Notes: a model not told the origin generated them from the sequence alone. 64,000 nt of DNA from Alphaproteobacteria bacterium (GCA_028706255.1 JAQWBS010000004.1:1-64000); one strand, 5' to 3'; counted from the first letter of the stretch, positions 1 to 7,910 are shown. Translations and numbers: made by a program.

Positions 1-82
1 TTGGGAATGACAGAAAATGAAATATCTTTGCTCCTCTAAAAATTAGAAAACTTATTCGTTCTTATTAAATCTTGAATAATCT

Positions 83-162
<80 letters not shown>

Positions 163-194
163 TCTTAGATTGGATCATAGAATAACTCTCATCC

Positions 195-219
195 TGTCAT
201 TGCGAGCGAAGCGTGGCAA
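195..219 (+). repeat. Dispersed 25-bp repeat, copy A
   Basis: This 25-bp sequence, starting TGTCATTGCGAG, is the exact reverse complement of 17971-17995. Repeats of this type (GCGAGCGAAGC core) are widespread in intergenic DNA of AT-rich alphaproteobacteria. The first 13 bases of the window look like the right half of the other dispersed element found at 18091-18116 and 55030-55055. Nothing else is visible in 220-340. Confidence 0.8.
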
Positions 220-355
220 AAAGAATGTCCATCAACAAAACCTTTGCTGTTTTTAAATTGTTAAAAATAAAAAAATAATTTAAAGTTGTATTTTTTATGA
301 TATTAAAACATTAAGATATGTAATTAAGCATATCTTAATTTAATGGAGAATTTTA

Positions 356-505
356 ATGACAGGTAAAACCGGAGAAAAATGCCCTATAAGTGGTATATGG
401 GAAGTAGTTGGAAATCCATCTACAACAGCACCTATTGCTATCAATAATGTTTTTCCACCATATAAAGGAAAAGCAGTAACGTGGAAGTTGATTCAAAAGG
501 CATAA
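356..505 (+). CDS. Small 49-aa protein, YjzC-like in layout
   Basis: A 49-codon ORF starts at ATG 356 behind a GGAGAA Shine-Dalgarno at 345-350 and ends at TAA 503-505. The product begins MTGKTGEKCPISGIW, has an FPP motif in the middle and ends with a TWKLI segment. This G-E-x-C-P-x-S-G-I start followed by FPP and a late Trp resembles small YjzC-like proteins of unknown function. Only one Cys is present, so it is not a zinc ribbon by itself. A hairpin terminator follows at once, which supports a real monocistronic gene. Function unknown. Confidence 0.65.
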   Translation: MTGKTGEKCPISGIWEVVGNPSTTAPIAINNVFPPYKGKAVTWKLIQKA

Positions 506-513
506 TTCTTTAG

Positions 514-542
514 AAAGAGGAAAATTTATTTTTTCCTCTTTT
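514..542 (+). terminator. Rho-independent terminator after the 49-aa gene
   Basis: An AAGAGGAAA / TTTCCTCTT stem with an AT-rich loop and trailing T residues lies 9 bp past the stop codon of the small gene. Confidence 0.6.
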
Positions 543-677
543 CTTATATCAATGATAGCAAAAATGACACGAAAGAATTGTTGCTTGTTTAAACGATATT
601 GAAGCATATTGTCTATTTCATTTATATCATGTATAAAGATTTAAATGGTAAGCTAGCATGATATGAGAGGCGTGGTT

Positions 678-1518
678 ATGATAAATAAAATTCTTGAATT
701 TATAGAACAAGCGGGGATTATTGCTAAAGAGACACAAGATAAAATTGATTTAACTGAAAGTTTTAATCAAAAGGATGAGAAAATCTCCAATGTGGTCACT
801 CAGGCAGATTTGGACATCAGCGAGCTTTTTCAGAGTTTCATTAAAGATAACTTTTCTCATTTAAATTATATCATAATTGATGAGGAAAAACTTTCTGACC
901 TTGGTGATAATCCACTTGATAAGGTCGCAACTGCTGAATATGCCTTTGTTTTAGATCCTATTGATGGAACATTGCCTTTTTCTCTCAAAATGCCTGAATA
1001 TGGCATTTCGGTTGGCGTGTTAAAATTCGGAAAACCATATCTTGGAGCTGTCTATTGCCCTGCAATCAATGAAGTTGTTTATTTTGATGGAAAGAATTCA
1101 TATTGGTTGCAAAAAGCTTTCTCTAAGGAAGAAAGTAGAATACAATTGCATAAAACAAAAATGAATGCCAGAGCAGTGATTTTTGATAGCCCTTGGAATG
1201 TTGGTATAAATGATCATACAGACTTCTCAAAAGATACGGTAATGAGTTTATATTCTATTGTGACGCATATGCTTTATATTGCGACGGGAAGAGGTAAGGC
1301 TAACTATTTTGGGGTTTATCCTTGGGGATATTGCTGGCGGTTGGACAATCATTAAAAACCTAGGTTTTGAAATTATTAATTATAAGAATAAAAAAATATT
1401 AGAAAAAATTTCGGCTGAAGATTTTATGGACGGCACGCTCAAAGTGAAAGAGGTTCATATCATTTGTCGCCCCGATGATTTTGAATATTTAAAAGAAATT
1501 GCAGATTTAAGAAAATAA
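678..1518 (+). pseudogene. Inositol monophosphatase-family protein, frameshifted
   Basis: The family are Mg2+/Li+-sensitive phosphatases acting on inositol phosphate, PAP or FBP. The start at 678 is preferred over 663 because a GAGG sits 8 bases upstream. Visible motifs are the metal-binding acidic pair DEE near residue 68 and the signature DPIDGT near residue 93. The frame breaks at the WD motif: the first frame reads YPWG then unrelated residues to a stop at 1355, while the next frame supplies DIAGGW. Removing one G from the GGGG run at about 1324-1327 restores YPWDIAGGW and an intact protein of about 279 residues ending at 1518. It is either a recently inactivated gene or a homopolymer sequence error. 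The substrate cannot be told; the CysQ/SuhB-type fold is clear. Confidence 0.75.
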
Positions 1519-1547
1519 TATTTTTCTTTTTGTTTACCATTGACTCT

Positions 1548-2315
1548 TTATCTGTTTTTAAAGTTTTTAACTGTTTGTTGCACGATGCTTTTTATGTGGT
1601 TATTTTGGCGTTCTTTTGCAAAAAAATTGTTTCCTGATTCTATGCAATCATCACAAATCGGCGGAATTTTGTTTCTTTTTAGAGCTAATCTACTTTCGGT
1701 TATGCTGTTATAATTTCCGTCTGCTCGTTGTTGCATGATACATAATAGATTTTTACAGTGTGTTCCATATAATTCTTCGGTGTTTTTACGGTCAGGTTCT
1801 GTAAGTCCTATGACATGTCCAAATTCGTGCATTAGGACAGTTTTAAAATTTTTAACATTCAAATTGTTATTGTGGTCAAGGAAGCGATTAACTGAAACAA
1901 CACAACCGATGCCCTCATCACCAATTCCTAAACAATAGTTCATATCCTTACTTGGATATAAGTCGTCCAGCGTTAATAAGACTGTAAACTGAGGGAAAGT
2001 TTTATTCGTTGGATCTTGTTGCATTGTTTGAAATAAAGTAGAGGCGTTGAGTTGATTGTCTCTTCCATCTTCTTTAGCCTGTTCTTTTGCGTTTAAAATA
2101 TGCCATTCTGTGCTTTTATATGGAGCTAAGTATATCTTTCCTTTCTCAGTAAATTGATGGTTTTCATCTTTCCATGCACCTAAGTTAGTGATGGGATAGT
2201 CATCTTTATAACTTGGAAAGCATGCCATTAATTCGGCGATTGCTTCTTCGGCAATCAGGTTGATTTGGGGATTAAGTCCTTCTTGACTAACAATAAAGAT
2301 ATCTCTTTGTTTCAT
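1548..2315 (-). CDS. Archaemetzincin-like zinc metalloprotease (copy 1)
   Basis: A 255-residue protein, probably a metalloprotease. HEFGH at residues 163-167 is followed by G170, then after 16 residues C187, C192, M194, and CxxC at 221-224. Archaemetzincins have HExxHxxGx3Cx4CxMx17CxxC with a His before the first Cys as third zinc ligand. Here the TH-C pair (H186-C187) is kept but pushed 13 residues further, and the last gap is 26 rather than 17. The start at 2315 is chosen because the paralogue at 33804-34658 begins with the same FIVSQxGLNP segment; the longer ATG at 2330 adds five unshared residues. No signal peptide, so it is probably cytoplasmic. Substrate unknown. It converges with the phosphatase pseudogene. 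Confidence 0.7.
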   Translation of the reverse strand: MKQRDIFIVSQEGLNPQINLIAEEAIAELMACFPSYKDDYPITNLGAWKDENHQFTEKGKIYLAPYKSTEWHILNAKEQAKEDGRDNQLNASTLFQTMQQDPTNKTFPQFTVLLTLDDLYPSKDMNYCLGIGDEGIGCVVSVNRFLDHNNNLNVKNFKTVLMHEFGHVIGLTEPDRKNTEELYGTHCKNLLCIMQQRADGNYNSITESRLALKRNKIPPICDDCIESGNNFFAKERQNNHIKSIVQQTVKNFKNR

Positions 2316-2496
2316 AGCAACCACAATCATTGTTGAGCAATATTTGCTTAAACTTTAACATTTAGAACTTGAGTTGTAAATAGTTGATTATATTAATTTA
2401 ATTTGTATATAAAACATTTTAAATCTATTAGTTGAAAATGTGATTTTAATGATTACTTGTTTATCGTAACGTTATATTTCTATAAAGGATGATAAT

Positions 2497-2715
2497 ATGA
2501 AAAAAAGTCTTATTTTGAGCGTAGGCATTGCTTCTCTCTTTTCTTTTTCTGCACAAGCGGCAGATTTTAAACCATATGTTGGGCTTGATTTGGCTAATAC
2601 TTATTTTGATATAAAGAAGCATTATGATTATGCAGAAAAGTCATATGCTTCATTTAATCTTAATGTTGGAACAAGAATTTATGATAGCCCAGCGCACAAA
2701 TTCAAATACCCCTGA
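2497..2715 (+). pseudogene. Outer-membrane beta-barrel protein, N-terminal fragment
   Basis: The start at 2497 has a good SD (AAGGATGAT). Residues 1-21 are a signal peptide ending SAQA/ADF, followed by PYVGLDLANTYFD and alternating strands ending NVGTRIYD, typical of small OmpA/OmpW-like barrels. After the YD codons at about 2690 the sequence changes character and stops at 2715. The rest of a barrel of the same kind resumes at about 4570 with YDKFGIEAFYQ and ends with the aromatic barrel terminus RYSF. The two halves are most simply one gene split by an insertion. They could also be remnants of two related barrel genes. Confidence 0.7.
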
Positions 2716-2822
2716 CTTTGGCAGTTTTCTGCGCATTTCAGAAACCTTTGTATCGGTTGGTGTCCACATAATGTAAAATATCCCACCTGCACTCGCCTGT
2801 CTTATTCTGTTCTGCTGCAAAC

Positions 2823-2849
2823 TTTTACTTTCTCCAAAAGAAAGTAAAA
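2823..2849. repeat. Perfect hairpin of unknown role
   Basis: CTTTTACTTTC and its complement GAAAGTAAAAG are separated by a short loop. It lies about 70 bp before the SGNH hydrolase gene, inside the DNA that splits the barrel gene. No T-run follows, so it is not an ordinary terminator; it may be a dispersed palindrome. Confidence 0.6.
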
Positions 2850-2921
2850 GATATACAAATAAGTGGCAATTTTAATTTTTTGAAAGTAAAATGATTTTAG
2901 AATAATAAGAAAGGAAAAGTG

Positions 2922-3557
2922 ATGTCATATAAAGTTATAGCAGCATTGGGTGATAGCGTTACGAATGGATATTGGGATGAAACCTTTTCTGGTTGGTTTG
3001 GTCGGTTAGCTAGTAAAATATCTGCCGCACATTCAAAATCATTTGGATTTCATAATTTATCTCAAGATGGCGATCGAATTTCAGATTTTTTTCATCGTTT
3101 CGCGTCCGAAGGGTTATCGCGTGAAATTGATATTTTAATTATAACCGTTAGCGGCAATGATTTAATCCGTAGCCCAGAACCAGATTCGCCTCAAGATCTA
3201 TCAGAACATCTCCGCAATGAATACTGGCATAAACTATTAGATTTAGCACAGAAAAATATTCCACAAATTATTGTTATGGATGCACTACCACGACATAAAG
3301 ACAACACGATAGCATACGGATGGTTTGACGCACCGATGCACGAGCCGAATTCTGATCGTATTGAATACAATAATCAGATTGCTCAAATTTGTAAGAACCG
3401 TGGAATTCCATTTTTTCGCAGATATGACAAGTGGGTTGAACGTGATTTATCAAAATATTATGTCGATACAGCCCATCCAAATGGCGATGGGCACCAATTG
3501 ATTGCAAATGAATTATATGACGAATTAGAAAAACTGGGAGTTTTCGATGAAAAATAA
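2922..3557 (+). CDS. SGNH/GDSL-family hydrolase
   Basis: A serine esterase or lipase-like hydrolase of 211 residues. Block I is GDSVTNG at residues 10-16 with the nucleophile Ser, block III is SGND near residue 78, and block V is DTAHPNGDGH near the C-terminus, giving the catalytic Asp and His. No signal peptide, so it is probably cytoplasmic. The ATG at 2922 follows AAGGA with proper spacing; the GTG at 2919 is less likely. Its last 11 bases overlap the next gene, so the two are probably translated together. It lies in the DNA that interrupts the outer-membrane barrel gene. The substrate is unknown; acyl carbohydrates are common for the family. Confidence 0.8.
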   Translation: MSYKVIAALGDSVTNGYWDETFSGWFGRLASKISAAHSKSFGFHNLSQDGDRISDFFHRFASEGLSREIDILIITVSGNDLIRSPEPDSPQDLSEHLRNEYWHKLLDLAQKNIPQIIVMDALPRHKDNTIAYGWFDAPMHEPNSDRIEYNNQIAQICKNRGIPFFRRYDKWVERDLSKYYVDTAHPNGDGHQLIANELYDELEKLGVFDEK

Positions 3558-4272
3558 AATTGCGTTGGTGACAGGCGGAACTTCTGGGATAGGTTTAGAG
3601 ATTGCAAAACAATTATTGGCCACAGGTGCAAAAATTGTTGTAAATTATGCCCATAATGAAAAACAGGCGGATATAGCACGAACAGAACTTGGCGATTGTA
3701 TGTTTGTGTGTGCTGATATTTCTGATGAGTCTGCGGTTAAGAACATGTTTAACCAGATTAAGCAAAAATATGGCAAATTGGACTATTTAGTAAACAATGC
3801 AGGTACAAACACTGATGCGTTTATTCGCGACTTTGAAGCTGCAGAATTTCAGCGCGTTGTAAATGTGAACTTGGTTGGAAAATTTTTGTGTACAAAATAT
3901 GCAATTCCATTATTGAGTAATGGTGCTAGTATAGTAAATATTTCATCCAATTTAGGAGTACGGCCATGTGCGGAATCTAGTGCATATAATGCCGCCGCCG
4001 CTGGTATTATCAATTTTACAAAATCTACAACATTGGAGTTGGCAGGTACCGGTATCCGTGTAAATACCGTTAGTCCAGGTTTTACACCAACACCGTTATC
4101 ATTATCAGGTTGGACAACTTCAGAAATTGAACAAAAGAAATTATCAAACCCAATGCGGCGCAATGCAACAACTACAGATATTGCCAATACTGTGTTATTT
4201 TTGTTATCTGATAAAGCGGCATTCATAAACGGCCAGAATATCCTAGTCAATGGTGGTTCTGTTATGAATTAA
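3547..4272 (+). CDS. Short-chain dehydrogenase/reductase lacking the catalytic lysine
   Basis: A 241-residue SDR of the FabG type. The NAD(P)-binding TGGTSGIG is at residues 9-16, NNAG at 83-86, the catalytic Ser at about 133 and Tyr at 147. In classical SDRs the Tyr is followed by xxxK. Here the segment reads YNAAAAG, so position 151 is Ala instead of Lys, encoded in a GCC GCC GCC GCT run. The rest, including PG after the active site and the C-terminal NGGS, is well kept. Either activity is much reduced or a different residue serves. It overlaps the SGNH gene by 11 bp and is followed by a strong terminator. The coupling suggests joint action on one substrate. Confidence 0.85.
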   Translation: MKNKIALVTGGTSGIGLEIAKQLLATGAKIVVNYAHNEKQADIARTELGDCMFVCADISDESAVKNMFNQIKQKYGKLDYLVNNAGTNTDAFIRDFEAAEFQRVVNVNLVGKFLCTKYAIPLLSNGASIVNISSNLGVRPCAESSAYNAAAAGIINFTKSTTLELAGTGIRVNTVSPGFTPTPLSLSGWTTSEIEQKKLSNPMRRNATTTDIANTVLFLLSDKAAFINGQNILVNGGSVMN

Positions 4273-4290
4273 GATTATATTTAACAATCA

Positions 4291-4325
4291 AAAAGGCTTT
4301 CAGATTTCTCTGAAAGCCTTTTTTT
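4291..4325. terminator. Bidirectional terminator between SDR and tRNA-Met
   Basis: A 9-bp perfect stem, GGCTTTCAG / CTGAAAGCC, with a 6-base loop is flanked by A-rich sequence on the left and T7 on the right. It can end the SDR transcript and, on the other strand, the tRNA transcript. Confidence 0.85.
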
Positions 4326-4327
4326 GT

Positions 4328-4404
4328 TGGTAGCGGAGGAGGGATTTGAACCCCCGACATACGGATTATGATTCCGCCACTCTAACCAACTGAGTTACTC
4401 CGCC
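4328..4404 (-). tRNA. tRNA-Met (CAU), elongator type
   Basis: The gene has 77 nt with CCA encoded. The 7-bp acceptor stem starts with GGCGGAG, the anticodon stem GCGGA/TCCGT carries the loop ATCATAA with anticodon CAT, and the T-arm contains GGTTCAAATCC. G1 pairs normally, so it is not an initiator; the arm sequence fits elongator Met rather than Ile2. It lies within the DNA that separates the two barrel-gene halves, which is odd for a recent insertion. Confidence 0.9.
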
Positions 4405-4559
4405 AAAACTTTTTTGCACTCTACACATTATTTTCTGCCGTGTCCAGACTCTTGTCTATACTATGTCCGGTGTTGCATTATTTAACGTGCTTTACCTATC
4501 TTATCCTTCTTTCGTCTATCCCGCTCAAACCACCGTATTGTGGCTTAAATGGGCTTAAC

Positions 4560-4961
4560 CTGTCCTACGGCGAATTGGATTATGATAAATTTGGGATTGA
4601 AGCTTTTTATCAAGATTCAGGTGAAGAAAAAAGTGACCGAGTGATTGATTTAAGCACTGGAAACATTGGTAAAATCAAAACAAGTTTTGAGGCTTATGGT
4701 ATAGATGCAATGGCTTATGCACCAGCTTATGAAAATGCCGAAGTCTTTGGAGCAATTGGTTGGGGGCAATATAAGATAAAAGCGAAAGGCTTCGGAATGT
4801 CTGGTAGCGAAAGGGAAAATGCAGTTAGATTTGGGGTTGGTCTTCAATATAATTTCAATGAGCATTTTGCTTTGAGAACAACAGCAAGATATGCACGTTT
4901 AAACTCTGATTTTGCAAAAAATATTGGAGAGCTTTCTCTGGGTGGCAGATATAGCTTCTAG
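4560..4961 (+). pseudogene. Outer-membrane beta-barrel protein, C-terminal fragment
   Basis: From about 4570 the frame encodes YDKFGIEAFYQ and then amphipathic strands (VFGAIGWGQYK, AVRFGVGLQYN, HFALRTTARYARL), ending in the Phe-terminated strand GGRYSF that the BAM machinery recognises. The in-frame ATG far upstream (4440) lies in unrelated sequence and no SD-supported start is visible, so this half is probably not translated. It fits as the continuation of the signal-peptide-bearing fragment at 2497-2691; joined, they would make a barrel of about 195 residues. Confidence 0.7.
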
Positions 4962-4978
4962 GCGCTGTTCTGACTATG

Positions 4979-5015
4979 AAAAAAGGCTCAAACTGTAATT
5001 GTTTGAGCCTTTTTT
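4979..5015. terminator. Bidirectional terminator
   Basis: The stem GGCTCAAAC / GTTTGAGCC with a 7-base loop has A6 on the left and T6 on the right, between the convergent barrel fragment and the cysteine-synthase-like gene. Confidence 0.85.
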
Positions 5016-5025
5016 AGCTCTTGTT

Positions 5026-6465
5026 TTATAAAATTTGACAATGCTGTGAAATTCTTGGGAAATTTAATTCTGACCATTTTGAAAAACCGTTCAGCAAAGA
5101 ATAAGCCTCTATTCCTTGAGCTTTATAGATTTTTGCTAGATGATAAGACAATTCACCATATTCACAAATGAAAAGAACTTTTTTATTTTCCCACATAGCA
5201 GAAAAATTTTGAAGATTGTTTATTAGTTCTTTTTCTTCGAAATGAATAGAATTTGGAATTTGTCCGCAATTAAACTGGTTGAAACGGCGAAGATCAATCA
5301 TTATCCAGTCTTTGTCACATTCAATGCTTGCCTTGTTTTTGAGTGCTTTCCATAGTTGTATTGAGCTTTTATGAAATACATTTTTCAACGCTTTTGCAGA
5401 AGAAAGAGAAAGACTTTCTTTTCCCTTTTTTTCAAAAGCAAAGGAAGGTTGATCGTGGAGCTTTTCTTGATGAGTAATTTTAGGAAACATTCTGCGTGGC
5501 AGAAATTTGAAATAATCATCAAGATAGATAAAAGGTAAATCACACCCTAAAAATACGGCATTAATCTCTCCTTTTTCGTTTCTTAAACTATCTAGTTCAT
5601 CTTTAACTTTTAAATGTTTAAGATGTTTCAAAACACCATAATAATTCATGCCACTACTTGGTCCAACCAGAAGTCCATTTCGACAAAGCTCCAAGCTTTT
5701 TGCATAAGCCTCAAACGTTGAGCAGGAAATGATTTCATTGCAAGATTTTTGCCAATCAAAGTCTATCATTTTCAAAAGATTTAGAGTTCTTGGACCAGGG
5801 ACAGGATTGTTTGGTTTTCTGACAACGCCGATCGTTTTTAAAGCTGAATTAGCATTTTTTAAAACTTCTGAAATGCCTGTCATGCTTCCTGTTGTTCCAA
5901 GTGAAGAATAGAAAAGTTGAATATCATTTTCAAGCTGGTTTTTAATCTCCTCGCCTGTGATTTTATAATGTCCAACAGGGTTATTTAAGTTTGAATATTG
6001 ATTAAGATTGCACCAGTTTATTTTCTTTCCCATTTTTTTTGCAAGACTAATTCCACTGTTTTCATCGTGCGGATTAGGGCAGATAGGTTCCTCATTAACT
6101 TGTATTTCGGAGCCTGAAAGTAAAAGCATTTGCACTTTTTCTAAGCTGGATTCACTTGAAACAATTGAACGCATCTTTCTAAAACCACAATGTTTGCTGA
6201 GAATGGAAAGTGAAAAAGCCATGTTCCCAGAGGAGCTTTCAATCAGGTTAGCACAGTTTTTCTTATTATTTGTTATCATCTCAAAAGCAGGAACGGATTT
6301 CACGTTCATAAGCGGTAAAAAAGTCTGCATTTTGATAAAGATATGCACGTTATCATGGAAAAAAGGGTTTAGCTCTGGGGAAAGTTCGACCAAGGGCGTT
6401 AAATGTTCATGAGGATTTAAAAACGACTTAATGCCGCTTTCTCCTCTGAAAACGTTTTTAAACAT
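5026..6465 (-). CDS. Cysteine synthase-like PLP enzyme fused to a rhodanese domain
   Basis: A 479-residue fusion. Residues about 20-340 are a fold-type II PLP enzyme: K56 is the likely Schiff-base lysine (in NVKS), SSSGNMA at 78-84 holds the substrate carboxylate, and GTTGSMTG at 190-197 is the phosphate cup. Residues about 375-465 are a rhodanese domain with active-site C434 in CEYGELS and an upstream DLR strand. It probably handles cysteine or sulfide and passes on sulfane sulfur, in the cytosol. The Lys context departs from the usual SVKDR motif, so true O-acetylserine sulfhydrylase activity is uncertain. It is transcribed alone. Confidence 0.8.
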   Translation of the reverse strand: MFKNVFRGESGIKSFLNPHEHLTPLVELSPELNPFFHDNVHIFIKMQTFLPLMNVKSVPAFEMITNNKKNCANLIESSSGNMAFSLSILSKHCGFRKMRSIVSSESSLEKVQMLLLSGSEIQVNEEPICPNPHDENSGISLAKKMGKKINWCNLNQYSNLNNPVGHYKITGEEIKNQLENDIQLFYSSLGTTGSMTGISEVLKNANSALKTIGVVRKPNNPVPGPRTLNLLKMIDFDWQKSCNEIISCSTFEAYAKSLELCRNGLLVGPSSGMNYYGVLKHLKHLKVKDELDSLRNEKGEINAVFLGCDLPFIYLDDYFKFLPRRMFPKITHQEKLHDQPSFAFEKKGKESLSLSSAKALKNVFHKSSIQLWKALKNKASIECDKDWIMIDLRRFNQFNCGQIPNSIHFEEKELINNLQNFSAMWENKKVLFICEYGELSYHLAKIYKAQGIEAYSLLNGFSKWSELNFPRISQHCQIL

Positions 6466-6516
6466 TTGTTTAATATTCCTTTATTAATAAATTTTCTTTT
6501 CTTTTTTTTTTTTTAT

Positions 6517-6789
6517 TTATGATAAAGGAGGGGCAAGGCTGAAATAATGTTGCGTTCTGAAGATTATAACGCTGGCAATTTTTATCTCAGAAGAAAAAAC
6601 GGCTGTTGTGTTTTCCAGAGAAAAAGTGATGGTTGGAGATGGGGGCGCTCCCGAAATTTGTTGCACATAGGCACAAGAGGCACATTCTTGATGTGTCTCA
6701 AATAAATCTTCATGATGATGTGAAAAGGAACATATTTGAGCAATAATAAAAATGCTCATTGATAATATGTATAGCCATCTTTTATTCAT
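6517..6789 (-). CDS. Small secreted or membrane-anchored His/Cys protein
   Basis: A 90-residue protein with an N-terminal hydrophobic segment (residues 5-20), then SFSHHHEDLFETHQECASC, a cluster of His, acidic and Cys residues that could bind a metal. The rest is Ser/Thr-rich with no further domain. It resembles small DUF2946-like periplasmic proteins in layout, but I cannot assign it. The neighbours are not metal genes. Confidence 0.5.
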   Translation of the reverse strand: MNKRWLYILSMSIFIIAQICSFSHHHEDLFETHQECASCAYVQQISGAPPSPTITFSLENTTAVFSSEIKIASVIIFRTQHYFSLAPPLS

Positions 6790-6825
6790 GCACTCAGTTT
6801 AGGACAATTTTTTTATTTATCAATA

Positions 6826-6858
6826 AAAAACCTCCGAAATTTTCAGAGGCTTTTTATT
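6826..6858 (-). terminator. Terminator of the DUF805 gene
   Basis: A CCTC-GAA / TTC-GAGG stem with one mismatch has A6 on the left, giving a T-run on the minus strand. It starts just beyond the DUF805 stop codon. Confidence 0.65.
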
Positions 6859-6868
6859 AAATAATTGA

Positions 6869-7384
6869 TTAAACGAGAGGGGGTTCGCCATAGCGATTTT
6901 TTCCTCTATCGCCACGAACACAGAACAAATAAATTAAGTAGATGTTTGCAACAAAAAATAAAATCACACACAAGATTGTGAGATGAGAAAAAATCTCGAG
7001 TGAAAGTTGAGGTGCACTATATTCAAGGATGGCTTTCACAGTGAACAGAGGAATGAGCAAAAGCAGAATGGCCCATGGAAACAAAAACCACCAACCACTT
7101 TTATTGACATCATGCAATCTTCTGATGGTGACTGCTAAATTAGGAATGAAAATGGCAAAACTTAGAATTGTGGTTAAGAGATCAAAACCAATGAGAAAGA
7201 TATCAATTGGTGTAATAATGATTGAAAGAATTGTTATTCCTAAATAAAAAGACCAAAATTCATGACGGCTTGAGCGTCCGTTGAAGGTGGCATATTTTTC
7301 AAAGCAAGCGATAAAACTGTCCCAGAGTGTTCTATTTGGTTTTTCATCCATCAAAATTGTTTTTTTGGTTTCAATTGTTGGCAT
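6869..7384 (-). CDS. DUF805 family inner-membrane protein
   Basis: A 171-residue protein. The DUF805 signature is clear: a FATFxGRSSRHEFW-type stretch before the first membrane segment and the RRLHDVNKSGWW motif between later segments. Four membrane helices can be seen after residue 45. Relatives are YhaH and YhaI of E. coli, of unknown function. The first 15 residues are a variable tail. It lies 19 bp downstream of bcp on the same strand, so the two may share a transcript. Confidence 0.85.
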   Translation of the reverse strand: MPTIETKKTILMDEKPNRTLWDSFIACFEKYATFNGRSSRHEFWSFYLGITILSIIITPIDIFLIGFDLLTTILSFAIFIPNLAVTIRRLHDVNKSGWWFLFPWAILLLLIPLFTVKAILEYSAPQLSLEIFSHLTILCVILFFVANIYLIYLFCVRGDRGKNRYGEPPLV

Positions 7385-7403
7385 TTTTCTTTTCCTTGTT
7401 TTA

Positions 7404-7850
7404 CTAAAGATTATTTAAAACATCTTCAACATGACCGTTCACTTTAACTTCACGCCATTCTTTCGTCACTTTTCCTTGCTCGTCTAAGATAAAAGTTGAG
7501 CGGATAATTCCCATATATTTCTTACCCATAAATGATTTTTGACCCCAAGCTTCAAAAGCTTCAGAAAGTTTATGTTCTGGGTCAGATAATAAGATAAAAT
7601 TCAGTTCTTTTTTGGTCTGAAATTTTTGATGACTAGCGATTGTGTCAGGGCTAACCCCAATGACCACAGCTTTTGAGGTGAGGCGATTATAATTATCTCT
7701 AAAATCGCAGGCTTCAGTTGTGCAACCAGGGGTGCTGTCTTTTGGATAAAAATAAAGAACAACTTTTTTTCCAGAAAAATCGGCAAGAGAATATGTCTTT
7801 TCAATGCCTTTTTCATCAATCCCTTGGAGATTTATATTTAAATACGTCAT
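7404..7850 (-). CDS. bcp: Thioredoxin-dependent peroxiredoxin (Bcp/PrxQ)
   Basis: A 148-residue peroxiredoxin that reduces H2O2 and organic peroxides in the cytosol using thioredoxin. The active site reads YPKDSTPGCTTEACDFRD: C43 is the peroxidatic Cys and C48 the resolving Cys, the CX4C spacing of the BCP/PrxQ class. The length is normal. It precedes the DUF805 gene and follows a nitroreductase gene, all on the minus strand, which makes a small redox cluster. Confidence 0.93.
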   Translation of the reverse strand: MTYLNINLQGIDEKGIEKTYSLADFSGKKVVLYFYPKDSTPGCTTEACDFRDNYNRLTSKAVVIGVSPDTIASHQKFQTKKELNFILLSDPEHKLSEAFEAWGQKSFMGKKYMGIIRSTFILDEQGKVTKEWREVKVNGHVEDVLNNL

Positions 7851-7910
7851 CTTTTATATTCCTTATTATTTTTTTATATTTTATCTTTATAATTGCAGGA
7901 TGGCAATGTT

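Larger units (their letters stand above)
2692..4575. mobile_element. About 1.9 kb of foreign DNA splitting the barrel gene
   Basis: This is the segment between the two barrel halves. It holds an SGNH hydrolase, an SDR, a bidirectional terminator and tRNA-Met, with no transposase or recombinase. Eight identical bases, TTATGATA, occur at both edges (2685-2692 and 4570-4577), where both encode YD, so they could be a target duplication or simply the same codons. No convincing terminal inverted repeats are seen. The margins, 2692-2822 and 4436-4560, look less AT-rich than the flanks and carry no supported gene. The boundaries are approximate. Confidence 0.4.

Noticed and set aside
2650..2769. A short minus-strand ORF (MWTPTDTKVSEMRRK...) crossing the left edge of the insert
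   Set aside because: It spans the junction with the barrel gene, has no SD and no recognisable family; it may be the tail of a gene from the insert's source, but there is not enough to call it.
4440..4559. Upstream part of the open frame of the barrel C-terminal fragment
   Set aside because: The residues before about 4560 show no barrel or signal features and no SD; the frame is open by chance.
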